64,000 nucleotides of DNA, taken from assembly GCF_001270745.1 (NCBI RefSeq), contig NZ_KQ434751.1:1-64000 (forward strand). The letters run 5' to 3'. The DNA comes from Jiangella muralis (GTDB taxonomy: Bacteria > Actinomycetota > Actinomycetes > Jiangellales > Jiangellaceae). The translations under genes and the position numbers were made by a program. The notes beneath the pieces were generated by a model. That model was not told the origin of the DNA, made no database searches, and saw only the letters and a program-made list of their open reading frames with translations. The number at the start of each line of letters is the position of its first letter. The stretch's first letter is position 1. This document shows positions 15,161 to 26,567 of this stretch, in pieces.

Positions 15161-16086
15161 GTGCGTTCGGCGACCGTCGCCAGCTGTGGCTCTACAGCAC
15201 CGGCTGGAAGGCGGTCCAGCACATGCCGGAGCGGGCGGCGTACCGCTCGTTCCGGACCATCGCCGACTTCTTCTGGCGTCGCCGCAGCCCTTCGGTGCGG
15301 CGGCTGGAGCTGAACCTGGCCCGTGTCGGCAAGTACGACCCCGACGAGCTGCGCGAGCTGACCCGCCTGGGCGCCCGCTCGTACATGCGGTACTGGTGCG
15401 ACGCCTTCCGGATGTCGGAATGGAGCCACGAGCGCATCATCGAGGGCGTCCGCGTCGAGGGCGAGCACCACTTCCGCGACGCCCTGGCGGCCGGCCGCGG
15501 CGTCGTCGTCCCGCTGCCGCACATGGGCAACTGGGACTGGGCCGGCGCGTGGGCCTGCCTCACCGGCGCCCCGCTGGCGACGGTGGCCGAGCGGCTGCGT
15601 CCGGAGGCGCTGTACGAGCGGTTCGTCACCTACCGCGAGGCGCTGGGCATGACGGTGCACCCGCTGGGCGGCGACGGCGTCATGAGCGCGCTGTCGGACC
15701 ACCTGAACCGCGGCGGGCTGGTCTGCCTGCCGGCCGAGCGGGACCTGTCGCGCCGCGGCATCCCCGTCACCCTGTTCGGCGAGCCGACCCGGATGCCGGC
15801 CGGCAGTGCGATGCTGGCCCTGCGCACCGGGGCCGCGCTGATCCCCGTCACGCTGTCGTACGAGGGCCGCGAACCGGAGCACCGCCTGGTCATCCGGTTC
15901 CACGAGCCGATCGACCCGCCGGAGGAGCGCGGCGAGCGGCTGGTCACCATGACGCAGCGGATCGCCGACGTCTTCGAGATCGGCATCCGGGCCAACCCGG
16001 AGGACTGGCACATGACCCAGCGGCTGTTCCTGGCCGACCTCGACATCAACGACCCGCGACGGCGGCCGCAGCAGGTGGCGCCGTGA
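15157..16086 (+). CDS. patA: Phosphatidylinositol mannoside acyltransferase
   Basis: A 309-residue LpxL/HtrB-family acyltransferase, homologous to M. tuberculosis Rv2611c. The HxxxxD-type catalytic pattern is HMGNWDW near residue 126. PAERDLSRRGIPVTLFGEP near 195 is the family's second motif. It transfers an acyl chain to the mannose added by PimA, at the inner face of the membrane. The GTG at 15157 overlaps the pgsA stop and its own stop overlaps pimA the same way, so the three genes are translationally coupled. Confidence 0.93.
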   Translation: MSAFGDRRQLWLYSTGWKAVQHMPERAAYRSFRTIADFFWRRRSPSVRRLELNLARVGKYDPDELRELTRLGARSYMRYWCDAFRMSEWSHERIIEGVRVEGEHHFRDALAAGRGVVVPLPHMGNWDWAGAWACLTGAPLATVAERLRPEALYERFVTYREALGMTVHPLGGDGVMSALSDHLNRGGLVCLPAERDLSRRGIPVTLFGEPTRMPAGSAMLALRTGAALIPVTLSYEGREPEHRLVIRFHEPIDPPEERGERLVTMTQRIADVFEIGIRANPEDWHMTQRLFLADLDINDPRRRPQQVAP

Positions 16087-17222
16087 AGGTCGGCATCGCC
16101 TGCCCGTACGCGTGGGACGTCCCGGGCGGCGTTCAGGTGCACATCCGCGACTTCACCGAGGAGCTGACCCAGCGCGGCCACAAGGTCTCCGTCCTGGCGC
16201 CCGGCGATGACGACGACGACCTGCCGCCGTACGTCACCACCGTCGGGCGGCCGCTGGCGATCCCGTACAACGGGTCGGTCGCGCGGGTCGCGTTCGGGCC
16301 CCGCATCGCCGCGCGGGTGCGCCGCTGGCTGGTCGACGGCGACTTCGACGTCGTGCACGTGCACGAGCCGGCGTCGCTGTCGCTGGGGCTGATCACGACG
16401 CTGTGGGCCGAGATCCCGATCGTCGCGACGTCGCATTCCGCGATGCGGCGGTCGCGGGCGATGAGCGCGGCGCAGGGGATCCTGAAGTCGGCGTTCGAGA
16501 AGTTCACCGCCCACATCGCCGTCTCCGAGGAGGCCCGGCGCACCGTCGTCGAGCACCTGGGCGTCGACGCCGTCCTGATCCCGAACGGCCTGTTCGTCGA
16601 CCGGTTCGCCGTCCCGCCGCGCGAGTCGTGGCGCTCGCCGGAGGGGACGCTGTCGTTCCTCGGACGGCTGGACGAGTCGCGCAAGGGCCTGCAGGTGCTG
16701 CTCGAGGCGTGGCCGGCCATCCACGACGCGTTCCCCAAGGCGCGGCTGCTGGTCGCCGGCCGGGGCGAGATCGACGACATCCGCCGCGGCATCGAGCCTC
16801 GGTATCGCGACGCGGTCGAGTTCCTGGGCGGCGTCAGCGACCACGACAAGGCGACCATGCTGGCCAGCAGCGACATCTACGTCGCGCCCCATATCGGCGG
16901 CGAGTCGTTCGGCATCGTCCTGGCCGAGGCGATGGCGGCCGGCGCGCCGGTGCTGTCCAGCGACCTGGAGGCGTTCCAGGCCGTGCTGGACAACGGCCGG
17001 CTGGGCGCCATGGTGCCGGCGGGCGACTCGTCCGCGCTGGCCGCCGAGGCGATCGCCCTGCTCGGCGACCCCGCGCGGCGGGCCCGCTACCGCGCGGCCG
17101 CGTCGCTGGGGGTGCGCCGCTACGACTGGTCCCGGGTCGCCGACGAGGTGCTGGCCGTCTACGAGATGGCCGTCGCCGTCGGGTCCGGCGGCCACATGTT
17201 CAAACTGCCGGGGCTGCCGTGA
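16083..17222 (+). CDS. pimA: Phosphatidylinositol alpha-mannosyltransferase
   Basis: A 379-residue GT4 glycosyltransferase with two Rossmann domains. The acceptor-side loop PYAWDVPGGVQVHIRDF is at the N-terminus and the donor-binding E-x7-E is in GESFGIVLAEAMAAG near residue 277. It adds the first mannose from GDP-mannose to phosphatidylinositol. GTGA overlaps exist at both ends. The gene order pgsA-patA-pimA is the standard one. Confidence 0.95.
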   Translation: MKVGIACPYAWDVPGGVQVHIRDFTEELTQRGHKVSVLAPGDDDDDLPPYVTTVGRPLAIPYNGSVARVAFGPRIAARVRRWLVDGDFDVVHVHEPASLSLGLITTLWAEIPIVATSHSAMRRSRAMSAAQGILKSAFEKFTAHIAVSEEARRTVVEHLGVDAVLIPNGLFVDRFAVPPRESWRSPEGTLSFLGRLDESRKGLQVLLEAWPAIHDAFPKARLLVAGRGEIDDIRRGIEPRYRDAVEFLGGVSDHDKATMLASSDIYVAPHIGGESFGIVLAEAMAAGAPVLSSDLEAFQAVLDNGRLGAMVPAGDSSALAAEAIALLGDPARRARYRAAASLGVRRYDWSRVADEVLAVYEMAVAVGSGGHMFKLPGLP

Positions 17223-17761
17223 ACTGGGAATGGCTGTTCGTCACCATCGCCGTGCTCGCCGCCCTGGGCGTCTATCTCTCCTGGACGGCCGGCCGGCTGG
17301 ACCGGCGGCACGCGCGGTTGGAGGCGTCGCGGGCGGTGCTCGACGCCGAACTGCTGCGGCGGTCCGGGTCGGTGCTCGACCTCGCGACGGCCGGGCTCCT
17401 GGACCCCGCGACGTCGGTCGCCCTGGCCGACGCGGCGTCACGGGCCCGGACCGCTTCGGAAGGGGTCGAGCGGTACCAGGCCGAGAGCGACCTCACCGCG
17501 GTGCTGACGGCGGTCCTGGACGACCCCGCCGACCTCGACGGGCTGCGCACGGACCCGGCCGCCGCCGCCGCGCTGGACGAACTCGCGATGGCCTGCCGGC
17601 GGGCGGCGCATGCGCGGCGATTCCACAACGAACTGGTGCGGGGCGCCGTCAGGTTGCGGCGGAAAGCCCTCGTGCGGTGGCTCCGGCTGGCCGGCTATGC
17701 GCCGATGCCGGAGACCGTCGAGCTGGACGACACCGTGCCGCGGGGGTTGGCTTCCGAGTAG
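17219..17761 (+). CDS. Membrane-anchored protein, LemA-like
   Basis: A 180-residue protein with one N-terminal membrane helix (LFVTIAVLAALGVYLSW, residues 5-21), followed by a helical, Ala/Arg/Asp-rich region. The C-terminal run RRFHNELVRGAVRLRRKALV resembles the closing helix of LemA proteins. Actinobacteria often carry a gene of this kind directly after pimA. The start overlaps the pimA stop (GTGA), which ties it to PIM synthesis by position only. Function is unknown. Confidence 0.75.
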   Translation: MNWEWLFVTIAVLAALGVYLSWTAGRLDRRHARLEASRAVLDAELLRRSGSVLDLATAGLLDPATSVALADAASRARTASEGVERYQAESDLTAVLTAVLDDPADLDGLRTDPAAAAALDELAMACRRAAHARRFHNELVRGAVRLRRKALVRWLRLAGYAPMPETVELDDTVPRGLASE

Positions 17762-17776
17762 CTCGCTGGCGTCTCT

Positions 17777-17834
17777 CCCATGATCATCAAAGAAAAGCGG
17801 CGCCAGGACGCCCCGAAACTTTGATGATCATGGG
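17777..17834. terminator. 16-bp inverted repeat after the pimA operon
   Basis: Perfect arms CCCATGATCATCAAAG (17777-17792) and CTTTGATGATCATGGG (17819-17834) flank a 26-base GC-rich loop. No U-run follows. It lies between the pimA operon and pdxS, where a terminator fits. The arm motif TGATCATCAA recurs at 31272-31325. Confidence 0.6.
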
Positions 17835-17878
17835 GAAGCGCGCAGGAATGGGGCGCGAGGGCGTCACCCGCGAGGACG

Positions 17879-17884
17879 TACCAT
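17879..17884 (+). promoter_or_regulatory. pdxS -10 box
   Basis: TACCAT overlaps the upstream ATG at 17883, so that ATG cannot be the start if this promoter is used. This supports GTG 17928. Confidence 0.45.
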
Positions 17885-17927
17885 GGTGCTGTCCACCACT
17901 CCGTCGACTCATGGGGTACGAGCAGCA

Positions 17928-18827
17928 GTGTCCGAAGAGACGCAGTCCACCGTCGGTACCGCCCGGGTGAAGCGCGGCATGGCCGAGATGCTCAAGGGTG
18001 GCGTGATCATGGACGTGGTCACGCCCGAGCAGGCCCGCATCGCCGAAGACGCCGGCGCCGTCGCCGTCATGGCGCTCGAGCGGGTGCCGGCCGACATCCG
18101 CGCCCAGGGCGGCGTGGCGCGCATGAGCGATCCCGACCTCATCGACGGCATCATCGACGCGGTGTCGATCCCGGTCATGGCGAAGGCCCGCATCGGGCAC
18201 TTCGTCGAGGCGCAGCTGCTGCAGAGCCTCGGTGTCGACTACATCGACGAGTCCGAGGTGCTCACGCCGGCCGACTACGAGCACCACATCGACAAGTGGA
18301 AGTTCACCGTGCCGTTCGTGTGCGGCGCGACGAACCTGGGCGAGGCGCTGCGCCGCATCGCCGAGGGCGCGGCCATGATCCGCTCCAAGGGTGAGGCCGG
18401 CACCGGCGACGTCTCCAACGCGACGACGCACATGCGGCAGCTGCGCGACCAGATCACCCGGCTGGCGTCGCTGCCCGAGGACGAGCTGTACGTGGCGGCG
18501 AAGGAGCTGCAGGCGCCGTACGAGCTGGTCAAGGAGGTCGCGCAGGCCGGGAAGCTCCCGGTGGTGCTGTTCACCGCCGGCGGCATCGCCACCCCGGCCG
18601 ACGCCGCCATGATGATGCAGCTGGGCGCCGAGGGCGTGTTCGTGGGGTCGGGCATCTTCAAGTCCGGCGACCCCGCCCGCCGCGCCGAGGCCATCGTCAA
18701 GGCCACCACGTTCTACAACGACCCCGACACGCTGGCCAAGGTGTCGCGCGGCCTCGGCGAGGCCATGGTCGGCATCAACGTCGCCGACGTGCCCGAGCCG
18801 CATCGGCTGGCCGAACGCGGCTGGTGA
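17928..18827 (+). CDS. pdxS: Pyridoxal 5'-phosphate synthase subunit PdxS
   Basis: A 299-residue TIM-barrel synthase subunit that makes PLP from ribose 5-phosphate, glyceraldehyde 3-phosphate and ammonia supplied by PdxT. Near-invariant segments are [37 protein letters not shown], the catalytic lysine region [15 protein letters not shown] and [23 protein letters not shown] 17928 is preferred because the ATG at 17883 lies within a TACCAT box and relatives start near TARVKRG. The stop overlaps the Nudix gene (GTGA). pdxT lies one gene downstream. Confidence 0.96.
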   Translation: MSEETQSTVGTARVKRGMAEMLKGGVIMDVVTPEQARIAEDAGAVAVMALERVPADIRAQGGVARMSDPDLIDGIIDAVSIPVMAKARIGHFVEAQLLQSLGVDYIDESEVLTPADYEHHIDKWKFTVPFVCGATNLGEALRRIAEGAAMIRSKGEAGTGDVSNATTHMRQLRDQITRLASLPEDELYVAAKELQAPYELVKEVAQAGKLPVVLFTAGGIATPADAAMMMQLGAEGVFVGSGIFKSGDPARRAEAIVKATTFYNDPDTLAKVSRGLGEAMVGINVADVPEPHRLAERGW

Positions 18828-19315
18828 CGGCGCAGCCTGAGCATCGCCACGCTGCCCGGGTGATCGTCCTCGACGAGGCCGGGCGGGTGCTGCTGATGCG
18901 CGGCTTCGACCCGGCCGACCCGTCGAACGTCTGGTGGATCACGCCCGGCGGCGGGCTGGAGCCGGGTGAGGACGAGCGGGCCGGCGCCGTCCGCGAGCTG
19001 TTCGAGGAGAGCGGGCTGCGGGTCGGGCCGGACGAACTGTCCGGCCCGGTCGCGGCCCGCACCGCGTTCTTCAGCTTCATGGGGCGTCCGTACCGCCAGG
19101 ACGAGGTGCTGTTCTACACCCGGCTGACCGGCGCGCCCGACATCGACGGGTCCGGGTGGACGGACATCGAGCGGGCGTCGGTGACGGAACTGCGCTGGTG
19201 CACGGCCGACGAGGTCGACGCGGTCGGCGAGCCGGTGTACCCGCCGGCGCTGCCGTCGATCGTGCGCGGACTGCTCGACGGCGGCTGGGACGGCGCGCGG
19301 CATGAGGTCGACTGA
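18824..19315 (+). CDS. Nudix hydrolase
   Basis: A 163-residue protein with a complete Nudix box, [20 protein letters not shown] followed by ESGL, near residues 45-68 (pattern G-x5-E-x7-R-E-U-x-E-E-x-G-U). It hydrolyses some nucleoside diphosphate linked to another moiety; the substrate is not predictable. It starts on the pdxS stop and ends just before the pdxT promoter. M. tuberculosis has a Nudix gene (Rv2609c) in the same neighbourhood. Confidence 0.9.
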   Translation: MTAQPEHRHAARVIVLDEAGRVLLMRGFDPADPSNVWWITPGGGLEPGEDERAGAVRELFEESGLRVGPDELSGPVAARTAFFSFMGRPYRQDEVLFYTRLTGAPDIDGSGWTDIERASVTELRWCTADEVDAVGEPVYPPALPSIVRGLLDGGWDGARHEVD

Positions 19316-19327
19316 CCGGCCGGGCGG

Positions 19328-19333
19328 TAAAAT
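19328..19333 (+). promoter_or_regulatory. pdxT -10 box
   Basis: TAAAAT, the best -10 match in the block, lies 31 bases before GTG 19365. This suggests that pdxT-yebC can be transcribed apart from pdxS. Confidence 0.5.
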
Positions 19334-19364
19334 CGAAGGCCGGAACCCGAATGAGAGGCATGCC

Positions 19365-19967
19365 GTGTCCCAGCCCACCGTGGGCGTCCTCGCCCTGCAG
19401 GGCGACGTCCGCGAACACCAGCGCATGCTGGCCGACGCCGGCGCCGCGAGCACGCCGGTGCGCACGCCGGCCGAGCTGGCCGCCGTCGACGCGCTCGTGC
19501 TGCCCGGCGGCGAATCCACCACCATGTGGCGCCTGGCCAGGACGTTCGGGCTGCTCGAACCGCTGCGCAAGCGCATCGCCGCCGGCCTGCCGGCGTACGG
19601 GTCGTGCGCGGGCATGATCCTGCTCGCCGACCGCATCGAGGGCGGCGTCGCCGGCCAGGAGACCGTCGGCGGCATGGACATCACGGTGCGCCGCAACGCG
19701 TTCGGCCGCCAGGTCGACTCCTTCGAGGCCGACCTCGACTTCCCGGCGCTCGGCGCCGGCCCGCTGCACGCGGTGTTCATCCGGGCGCCCTGGGTCGAGA
19801 AGGTCGGCGACGGCGTCGAGGTGCTCGCCCGCGTGGCGAACGGCCGCGCCGCCGGTAATATCGTCGCGGTCCGGCAGGGACGGCTCCTGGCCACGTCCTT
19901 CCACCCGGAACTGACCGCGGACGCGCGTGTGCACGCGCTCTTCCTCGACATCGTGAAGGAGGCTTGA
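19365..19967 (+). CDS. pdxT: Pyridoxal 5'-phosphate synthase glutaminase subunit PdxT
   Basis: A 200-residue class I glutaminase that releases ammonia for PdxS. The family mark [15 protein letters not shown], the nucleophile cysteine in [10 protein letters not shown] (about residue 80) and the closing His-x-Glu in FHPEL are all present. GAGAGG at 19353-19358 lies 6 bases before GTG 19365. yebC follows after 6 bases. Confidence 0.95.
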   Translation: MSQPTVGVLALQGDVREHQRMLADAGAASTPVRTPAELAAVDALVLPGGESTTMWRLARTFGLLEPLRKRIAAGLPAYGSCAGMILLADRIEGGVAGQETVGGMDITVRRNAFGRQVDSFEADLDFPALGAGPLHAVFIRAPWVEKVGDGVEVLARVANGRAAGNIVAVRQGRLLATSFHPELTADARVHALFLDIVKEA

Positions 19968-19973
19968 CCCTCT

Positions 19974-20738
19974 ATGTCCGGCCACTCCAAGTGGGCGACC
20001 ACCAAACACAAGAAGGCCCTGGTCGACGCGAAGCGGGGCAAGCTCTTCGCCAAGCTGATCAAGAACGTCGAGGTGGCGGCCCGCACCGGCGGCGGCGACC
20101 CCGCCGGCAACCCGACGCTCTACGACGCCATCCAGAAGGCGAAGAAGTCGTCGGTCCCGAACGACAACATCGACCGCGCCGTCAAGCGTGGCTCCGGCGC
20201 CGAGGGCGGCGGGGCCGAATACCAGACCATCATGTACGAGGGTTACGGCCCCAACGGCGTCGCGGTGCTGATCGAGTGCCTCACCGACAACCGCAACCGC
20301 GCGGCCTCCGAGGTCCGCGTCGCCATGACCCGCAACGGCGGCTCCATGGCCGACCCCGGCTCGGTGTCGTACATGTTCGACCGCAAGGGCGTCGTCGTCG
20401 TGCCGGCGGCCCAGGAGGGCGGCCGCACGATCACCGAGGACGACCTGCTCGAGGCCGTGCTCGACGCCGGCGCGGAAGACGTCGAGGACCTCGGCGAGGC
20501 GTTCGAGATCCGCAGCGAGGCCACCGACCTCGTCGCCGTCCGCACCGCCGTCCAGCAGGCCGGACTCGACTACGACTCCGCCGAGTCGTCGTTCGTCCCG
20601 TCGGTCAACGTCCCGCTCGACGAGGACGGCGCCCGGAAGATCTTCCGGCTCATCGACGCCCTCGAAGACAGCGACGACGTGCAGAACGTGTGGGCCAACT
20701 TCGACGTCTCCGACGACGTCATGGCCGCGGTCGGCTGA
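19974..20738 (+). CDS. yebC: YebC/PmpR-family translation regulator
   Basis: A 254-residue protein of the conserved YebC family, beginning [20 protein letters not shown] and continuing with [17 protein letters not shown]. YebC proteins have been linked to transcription control and, more recently, to relief of ribosome pausing at proline runs. GGAGG about 10 bases upstream, within the end of pdxT, supports the ATG. It precedes ruvC as in most actinobacteria. Confidence 0.93.
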   Translation: MSGHSKWATTKHKKALVDAKRGKLFAKLIKNVEVAARTGGGDPAGNPTLYDAIQKAKKSSVPNDNIDRAVKRGSGAEGGGAEYQTIMYEGYGPNGVAVLIECLTDNRNRAASEVRVAMTRNGGSMADPGSVSYMFDRKGVVVVPAAQEGGRTITEDDLLEAVLDAGAEDVEDLGEAFEIRSEATDLVAVRTAVQQAGLDYDSAESSFVPSVNVPLDEDGARKIFRLIDALEDSDDVQNVWANFDVSDDVMAAVG

Positions 20739-20773
20739 CGGCGCGCCTGCGTCGCCCGTGCAACGCCCGCCGG

Positions 20774-20799
20774 TAGGGTCGGCACCGAACTGGTGTTCG
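20774..20799 (+). promoter_or_regulatory. ruvC promoter with LexA (SOS) box
   Basis: TAGGGT (20774-20779) is a -10 box. CGAACTGGTGTTCG at 20786-20799 follows at the expected transcription start. The core CGAAC-N4-GTTCG is perfect and fits the Gram-positive LexA consensus CGAACRNRYGTTYG except for one R. A repressor here would block ruvCAB until DNA damage. Confidence 0.8.
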
Positions 20800-20813
20800 G
20801 TGAAGGGTGCTGC

Positions 20814-21338
20814 ATGCGGGTGTTGGGGGTCGATCCAGGGCTGACGCGCTGCGGCCTCGGCGTCGTCGAGGGGTCGCCCGGGCGGCCGCTGAGCCTCGTC
20901 GCCGTCGACGTCGTCCGCACGCCCGCCGACGCCGAGCTGGGGCACCGGCTGCTGGCCATCGAGGCGGCGATCGAGGAGTGGGTGGCCGCGCACCGGCCCG
21001 ACACCGTCGCCGTCGAGCGGGTGTTCAGCCAGCACAACGTCCGCACCGTCATGGGGACGGCGCAGGCCAGCGGCGTCGCCACTCTGGTCGCGGCGCGCCA
21101 CGGCATCCCCGTCGTCACGCACACGCCCAGCGAGGTGAAGGCCGCCGTCAGCGGCAGCGGCCAGGCCGACAAGGCGCAGGTCGCGTTCATGGTGACGCGG
21201 CTGCTGCGGCTCGACGCCCGGCCCAAGCCGGCCGACGCCAGCGACGCGCTGGCGCTGGCGATCTGCCAGGTGTGGCGCGGGTCCGCGCAGAACCGGCTGC
21301 AGGCCGCGGTCGCCGCGGCGGGGAGGGGACGACGGTGA
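20814..21338 (+). CDS. ruvC: Holliday junction resolvase RuvC
   Basis: A 174-residue endonuclease of RNase H fold that cuts Holliday junctions. The acidic site residues lie in [10 protein letters not shown] (residues 5-14), the ERVF segment near 66 and [12 protein letters not shown] near 142. GAAGGG at 20802-20807 supports the ATG at 20814. ruvA overlaps its stop as GTGA, and the three-gene order ruvC-ruvA-ruvB is intact. Confidence 0.95.
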   Translation: MRVLGVDPGLTRCGLGVVEGSPGRPLSLVAVDVVRTPADAELGHRLLAIEAAIEEWVAAHRPDTVAVERVFSQHNVRTVMGTAQASGVATLVAARHGIPVVTHTPSEVKAAVSGSGQADKAQVAFMVTRLLRLDARPKPADASDALALAICQVWRGSAQNRLQAAVAAAGRGRR

Positions 21339-21955
21339 TCGCTTACGTCCGTGGCCAGGTCACGGTGGTCCGCCCGACGGAGGCCGTCGTCGACGTCGGC
21401 GGCATCGGGCTGGCGCTGCACTGCACGCCGGCCACCACGTCGGCGCTGCGGCTCGGCGAGGTCGCCCAGCTGGCCGCCAGCCTCGTCGTCCGCGAGGAGT
21501 CGCTGACGCTGTACGGCTTCGCCGACGAGGACGAGAAGACGGTGTTCGAGCTGCTGCAGACCGCCAGCGGCGTCGGGCCGCGGCTCGCGCAGGCCATGCT
21601 GTCGGTGCACTCGCCCGACGACCTGCGCCGCGCGGTCGCCACCGATGACCTCGTCGCGCTGACGAAGGTGCCCGGCATCGGCAAGAAGGGCGCCCAGCGC
21701 ATCGTCATCGAGCTCAAGGACAAGCTCGGCCTGCCCGGCGCCGGCCCGTCGCTGGCCGCCGTCCCGTCCGCCCCGGCGGCCGGCGGCGACAGCTGGCAGG
21801 TCCAGGTGCACGAGGCGCTGCTCGGCCTCGGCTGGTCCACCCGCGAGGCCGACCGTGCCGTCGACACCGTCGCCACCGAGCTCAACGGCGACGCCGGTGA
21901 CCACGACGTCTCCGCGCTGCTGCGCAAGGCGCTGCGTACCCTGGCCAGGACATGA
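21335..21955 (+). CDS. ruvA: Holliday junction DNA helicase subunit RuvA
   Basis: A 206-residue junction-binding protein. The N-terminal OB fold begins [12 protein letters not shown]; two helix-hairpin-helix motifs follow ([17 protein letters not shown] and [20 protein letters not shown]). The C-terminal domain that contacts RuvB ([19 protein letters not shown]) is present. It starts on the ruvC stop and ends on the ruvB start (ATGA). Confidence 0.95.
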   Translation: MIAYVRGQVTVVRPTEAVVDVGGIGLALHCTPATTSALRLGEVAQLAASLVVREESLTLYGFADEDEKTVFELLQTASGVGPRLAQAMLSVHSPDDLRRAVATDDLVALTKVPGIGKKGAQRIVIELKDKLGLPGAGPSLAAVPSAPAAGGDSWQVQVHEALLGLGWSTREADRAVDTVATELNGDAGDHDVSALLRKALRTLART

Positions 21956-23028
21956 GCTTTCCCGACGACCACGTGCACCGGCTGGTGGGCGGCGACGCCG
22001 ACCAGGAGGAGCGGACCGTCGAGGCGGCGCTGCGGCCGCGCACGCTGGCCGAGTTCGTCGGGCAGGAGCGGCTGCGCGAGCAGTTGTCGCTGGTCCTCGA
22101 CGCCGCCCGGGCGCGTGGACGCAGCGCCGACCACATCCTGCTGTCCGGCCCACCCGGCCTCGGCAAGACCACGCTGGCGATGATCGTGGCCGCTGAGATG
22201 GAGGTGCCGCTGCGCATCACCAGCGGCCCGGCCATCCAGCACAGCGGCGACCTCGCCGCCATCCTGTCCTCGGTGAACGAGGGCGACGTGCTGTTCTTCG
22301 ACGAGATCCATCGCATGGCCCGGCCGGCGGAGGAGATGCTCTACACCGCGATGGAGGACTTCCGCGTCGACGTCGTGGTCGGCAAGGGCCCCGGCGCTAC
22401 GGCCATCCCGCTGGAGCTGCCGCACTTCACCATGGTCGGCGCCACCACGCGCACCGGGCTGCTGCCCGGGCCGCTGCGCGACCGGTTCGGGTTCACCGGG
22501 CACCTGGAACTGTACGAGCCGGCCGAACTGGAGCTGGTGCTGCGCCGCTCCGCCGGGCTGCTCGGCGTCGAGCTGAAGGGCGACGGGACGGGCGAGATCG
22601 CCGGCCGGTCCCGCGGCACGCCGCGCATCGCCAACCGGCTGCTGCGCCGGGTCCGCGACTTCGCCGAGGTCCGCGGCAACGGCGTCATCACCGGCGACGT
22701 CGCGCGCGCGGCGCTGAAGGTGTTCGCCGTCGACGAACTGGGGCTGGACCGCCTCGACCGCGCCGTGCTGACGGCGCTGTGCAAGAGCTTCGGCGGGGGA
22801 CCGGTCGGGCTCGGCACGCTCGCCGTCGCCGTCGCCGAGGAGCGCGAGACGGTCGAGGAGGTGGCCGAGCCGTTCCTCGTCCGGGCCGGGCTGCTGGCGC
22901 GCACCCCACGCGGGCGGGTCGCCACGCCGGCCGCGTGGACGCATCTCGGGCTGTCCGTGCCGGCGCAGACGGCGTTCGGACGCGGGTTCGACGAGCCCGA
23001 CCTGTTCTCGGCCGCCGACGGGGCGTAA
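21952..23028 (+). CDS. ruvB: Holliday junction branch migration ATPase RuvB
   Basis: A 358-residue AAA+ motor. Walker A is [12 protein letters not shown] near residue 66 and Walker B FFDEIHRM near 115. Sensor 1 is [18 protein letters not shown] and the winged-helix C-terminus is typical ([12 protein letters not shown]). Length and motifs are normal. Confidence 0.96.
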   Translation: MSFPDDHVHRLVGGDADQEERTVEAALRPRTLAEFVGQERLREQLSLVLDAARARGRSADHILLSGPPGLGKTTLAMIVAAEMEVPLRITSGPAIQHSGDLAAILSSVNEGDVLFFDEIHRMARPAEEMLYTAMEDFRVDVVVGKGPGATAIPLELPHFTMVGATTRTGLLPGPLRDRFGFTGHLELYEPAELELVLRRSAGLLGVELKGDGTGEIAGRSRGTPRIANRLLRRVRDFAEVRGNGVITGDVARAALKVFAVDELGLDRLDRAVLTALCKSFGGGPVGLGTLAVAVAEERETVEEVAEPFLVRAGLLARTPRGRVATPAAWTHLGLSVPAQTAFGRGFDEPDLFSAADGA

Positions 23029-23047
23029 CCTTCGCCCGCGACGCGGG

Positions 23048-23053
23048 TAGACT
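23048..23053 (+). promoter_or_regulatory. yajC -10 box
   Basis: TAGACT after ruvB suggests yajC has its own promoter. Confidence 0.4.
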
Positions 23054-23136
23054 CGTACTTTCGGCGGTCACCGGGACCGCCGGCCGCCGCACGGCCTCCG
23101 CACCTGGTTGTCGTGGAAAGGATGCTTGTCCACATC

Positions 23137-23526
23137 ATGGAAGCATTGCTGCTCCCGATCCTGCTGATCGCTGTCTTCTACTTCCTGCTCATCCGGCCGC
23201 AGCAGAAGCAGCGGCGCCAGATGGCGGACCTGCAGCAGTCGGTCGCGCCCGGGACGAAGGTCATGACGACGGCCGGCCTGCTGGCCACGGTCGTCGAGGT
23301 CGACGACGACGAGGTCGTGCTCGAGGTCGCGCCCGGCGTGCACAGCCGCTACGTGCGCCGCGCCATCGCCAACGTCGTCCTGCCGAAGGAGCCGGTCGCG
23401 CCCGCGCCCGACGACCTCGTGGCCGACACCTCGGCCGACACAGTGGCCGACGCCGACGACGCGCCGAAGCACGAGGTCGTCCAGGCGAAGGCCGAGGACC
23501 GCACCAACGGCGACGACATCCGCTGA
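23137..23526 (+). CDS. yajC: Sec translocon accessory protein YajC
   Basis: A 129-residue protein with one N-terminal membrane helix (ALLLPILLIAVFYFLLIRPQ) and the YajC core QQKQRRQMADLQQSVAPGTK, then VMTTAGLLATVVEV. The acidic C-terminal tail is variable in this family. The start is uncertain: GTG 23113, ATG 23122 and ATG 23137 are all in frame. I prefer 23137 because AAAGGA at 23117-23122 precedes it. YajC belongs to the SecDF-YajC complex, but the usual secD and secF do not follow; apt is next. Confidence 0.9.
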   Translation: MEALLLPILLIAVFYFLLIRPQQKQRRQMADLQQSVAPGTKVMTTAGLLATVVEVDDDEVVLEVAPGVHSRYVRRAIANVVLPKEPVAPAPDDLVADTSADTVADADDAPKHEVVQAKAEDRTNGDDIR

Positions 23527-23557
23527 TCCGGCCGGTGTGCGCCGGGCGTCCACGCGA

Positions 23558-23563
23558 TACCCT
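23558..23563 (+). promoter_or_regulatory. apt -10 box
   Basis: TACCCT ends 8 bases before GTG 23572, which suggests leaderless transcription of apt. Confidence 0.4.
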
Positions 23564-23571
23564 CTGACCTC

Positions 23572-24150
23572 GTGACAAGCTCTCGAGCGTCCTCCGCCGG
23601 ACCGGCTGCGAGCCCGCCGGCGATCGCCGATTCCGACCGCGACCTGCTGCTCTCCCGCATCCGGGACGTCCCGGACTGGCCGGAACCGGGCGTGGTGTTC
23701 AAGGACATCACGCCGCTGCTGCGCGACCCGGCCGCGTTCGACACGATGACGGAGCTGCTCGGCGCGGTCGGCGGCGAGGGCGTCGACGTCGTCGTGGGGA
23801 TCGAGGCGCGCGGGTTCATCCTCGGCGCGCCGGTCGCGCACCGGCTCGGCGCCGGGTTCGTGCCGGTGCGCAAGGCGGGCAAGCTGCCGTGGCAGACGGC
23901 GTCGGCCAGCTACTCGCTGGAGTACGGCGAGGCGACCATCGAGGTCCACGTCGACGCGTTCCAGCCCGGTGAGCGGGTCCTCATCATCGACGACGTGCTG
24001 GCCACCGGCGGCACGGTCCGCGCGACGGTCGACCTGGTGCGCGGCGCCGGGGCCGACGTCGTGGGCGTCGGGATCCTGATGGAGCTGGGCTTCCTGCACG
24101 GCCGCGACAAGCTCGACGACGTCAACGTGCGGTCGCTGCTGCTCGTCTGA
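23572..24150 (+). CDS. apt: Adenine phosphoribosyltransferase
   Basis: A 192-residue enzyme that salvages adenine to AMP with [38 protein letters not shown] and the PRPP loop [13 protein letters not shown] (about residues 138-150) are diagnostic. The N-terminal 20 residues (Ser/Ala-rich) exceed the core. It lies 45 bases after yajC, where secD and secF are normally found, and precedes rel as usual. Confidence 0.95.
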   Translation: MTSSRASSAGPAASPPAIADSDRDLLLSRIRDVPDWPEPGVVFKDITPLLRDPAAFDTMTELLGAVGGEGVDVVVGIEARGFILGAPVAHRLGAGFVPVRKAGKLPWQTASASYSLEYGEATIEVHVDAFQPGERVLIIDDVLATGGTVRATVDLVRGAGADVVGVGILMELGFLHGRDKLDDVNVRSLLLV

Positions 24151-24209
24151 GACGCCACGCCACGCCCAGCGGGATCGCGCTGCGTTACCCGTCGGGAACA
24201 CCGACCCCC

Positions 24210-24215
24210 TAAGCT
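24210..24215 (+). promoter_or_regulatory. rel -10 box
   Basis: TAAGCT precedes two possible rel starts: GTG 24221 would be leaderless, and GTG 24251 has AAGGGGG upstream. Confidence 0.4.
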
Positions 24216-24250
24216 GTGTTGTGTCCTTCACACGGGGCGAAAGGGGGCCT

Positions 24251-26551
<2,301 letters not shown>

Positions 26552-26567
26552 GTCGGCGCCGGCGGCG

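Noticed and set aside
17883-17928. ATG 17883 as the pdxS start
   Set aside because: It overlaps a TACCAT -10 box and adds residues not seen in the PdxS family.
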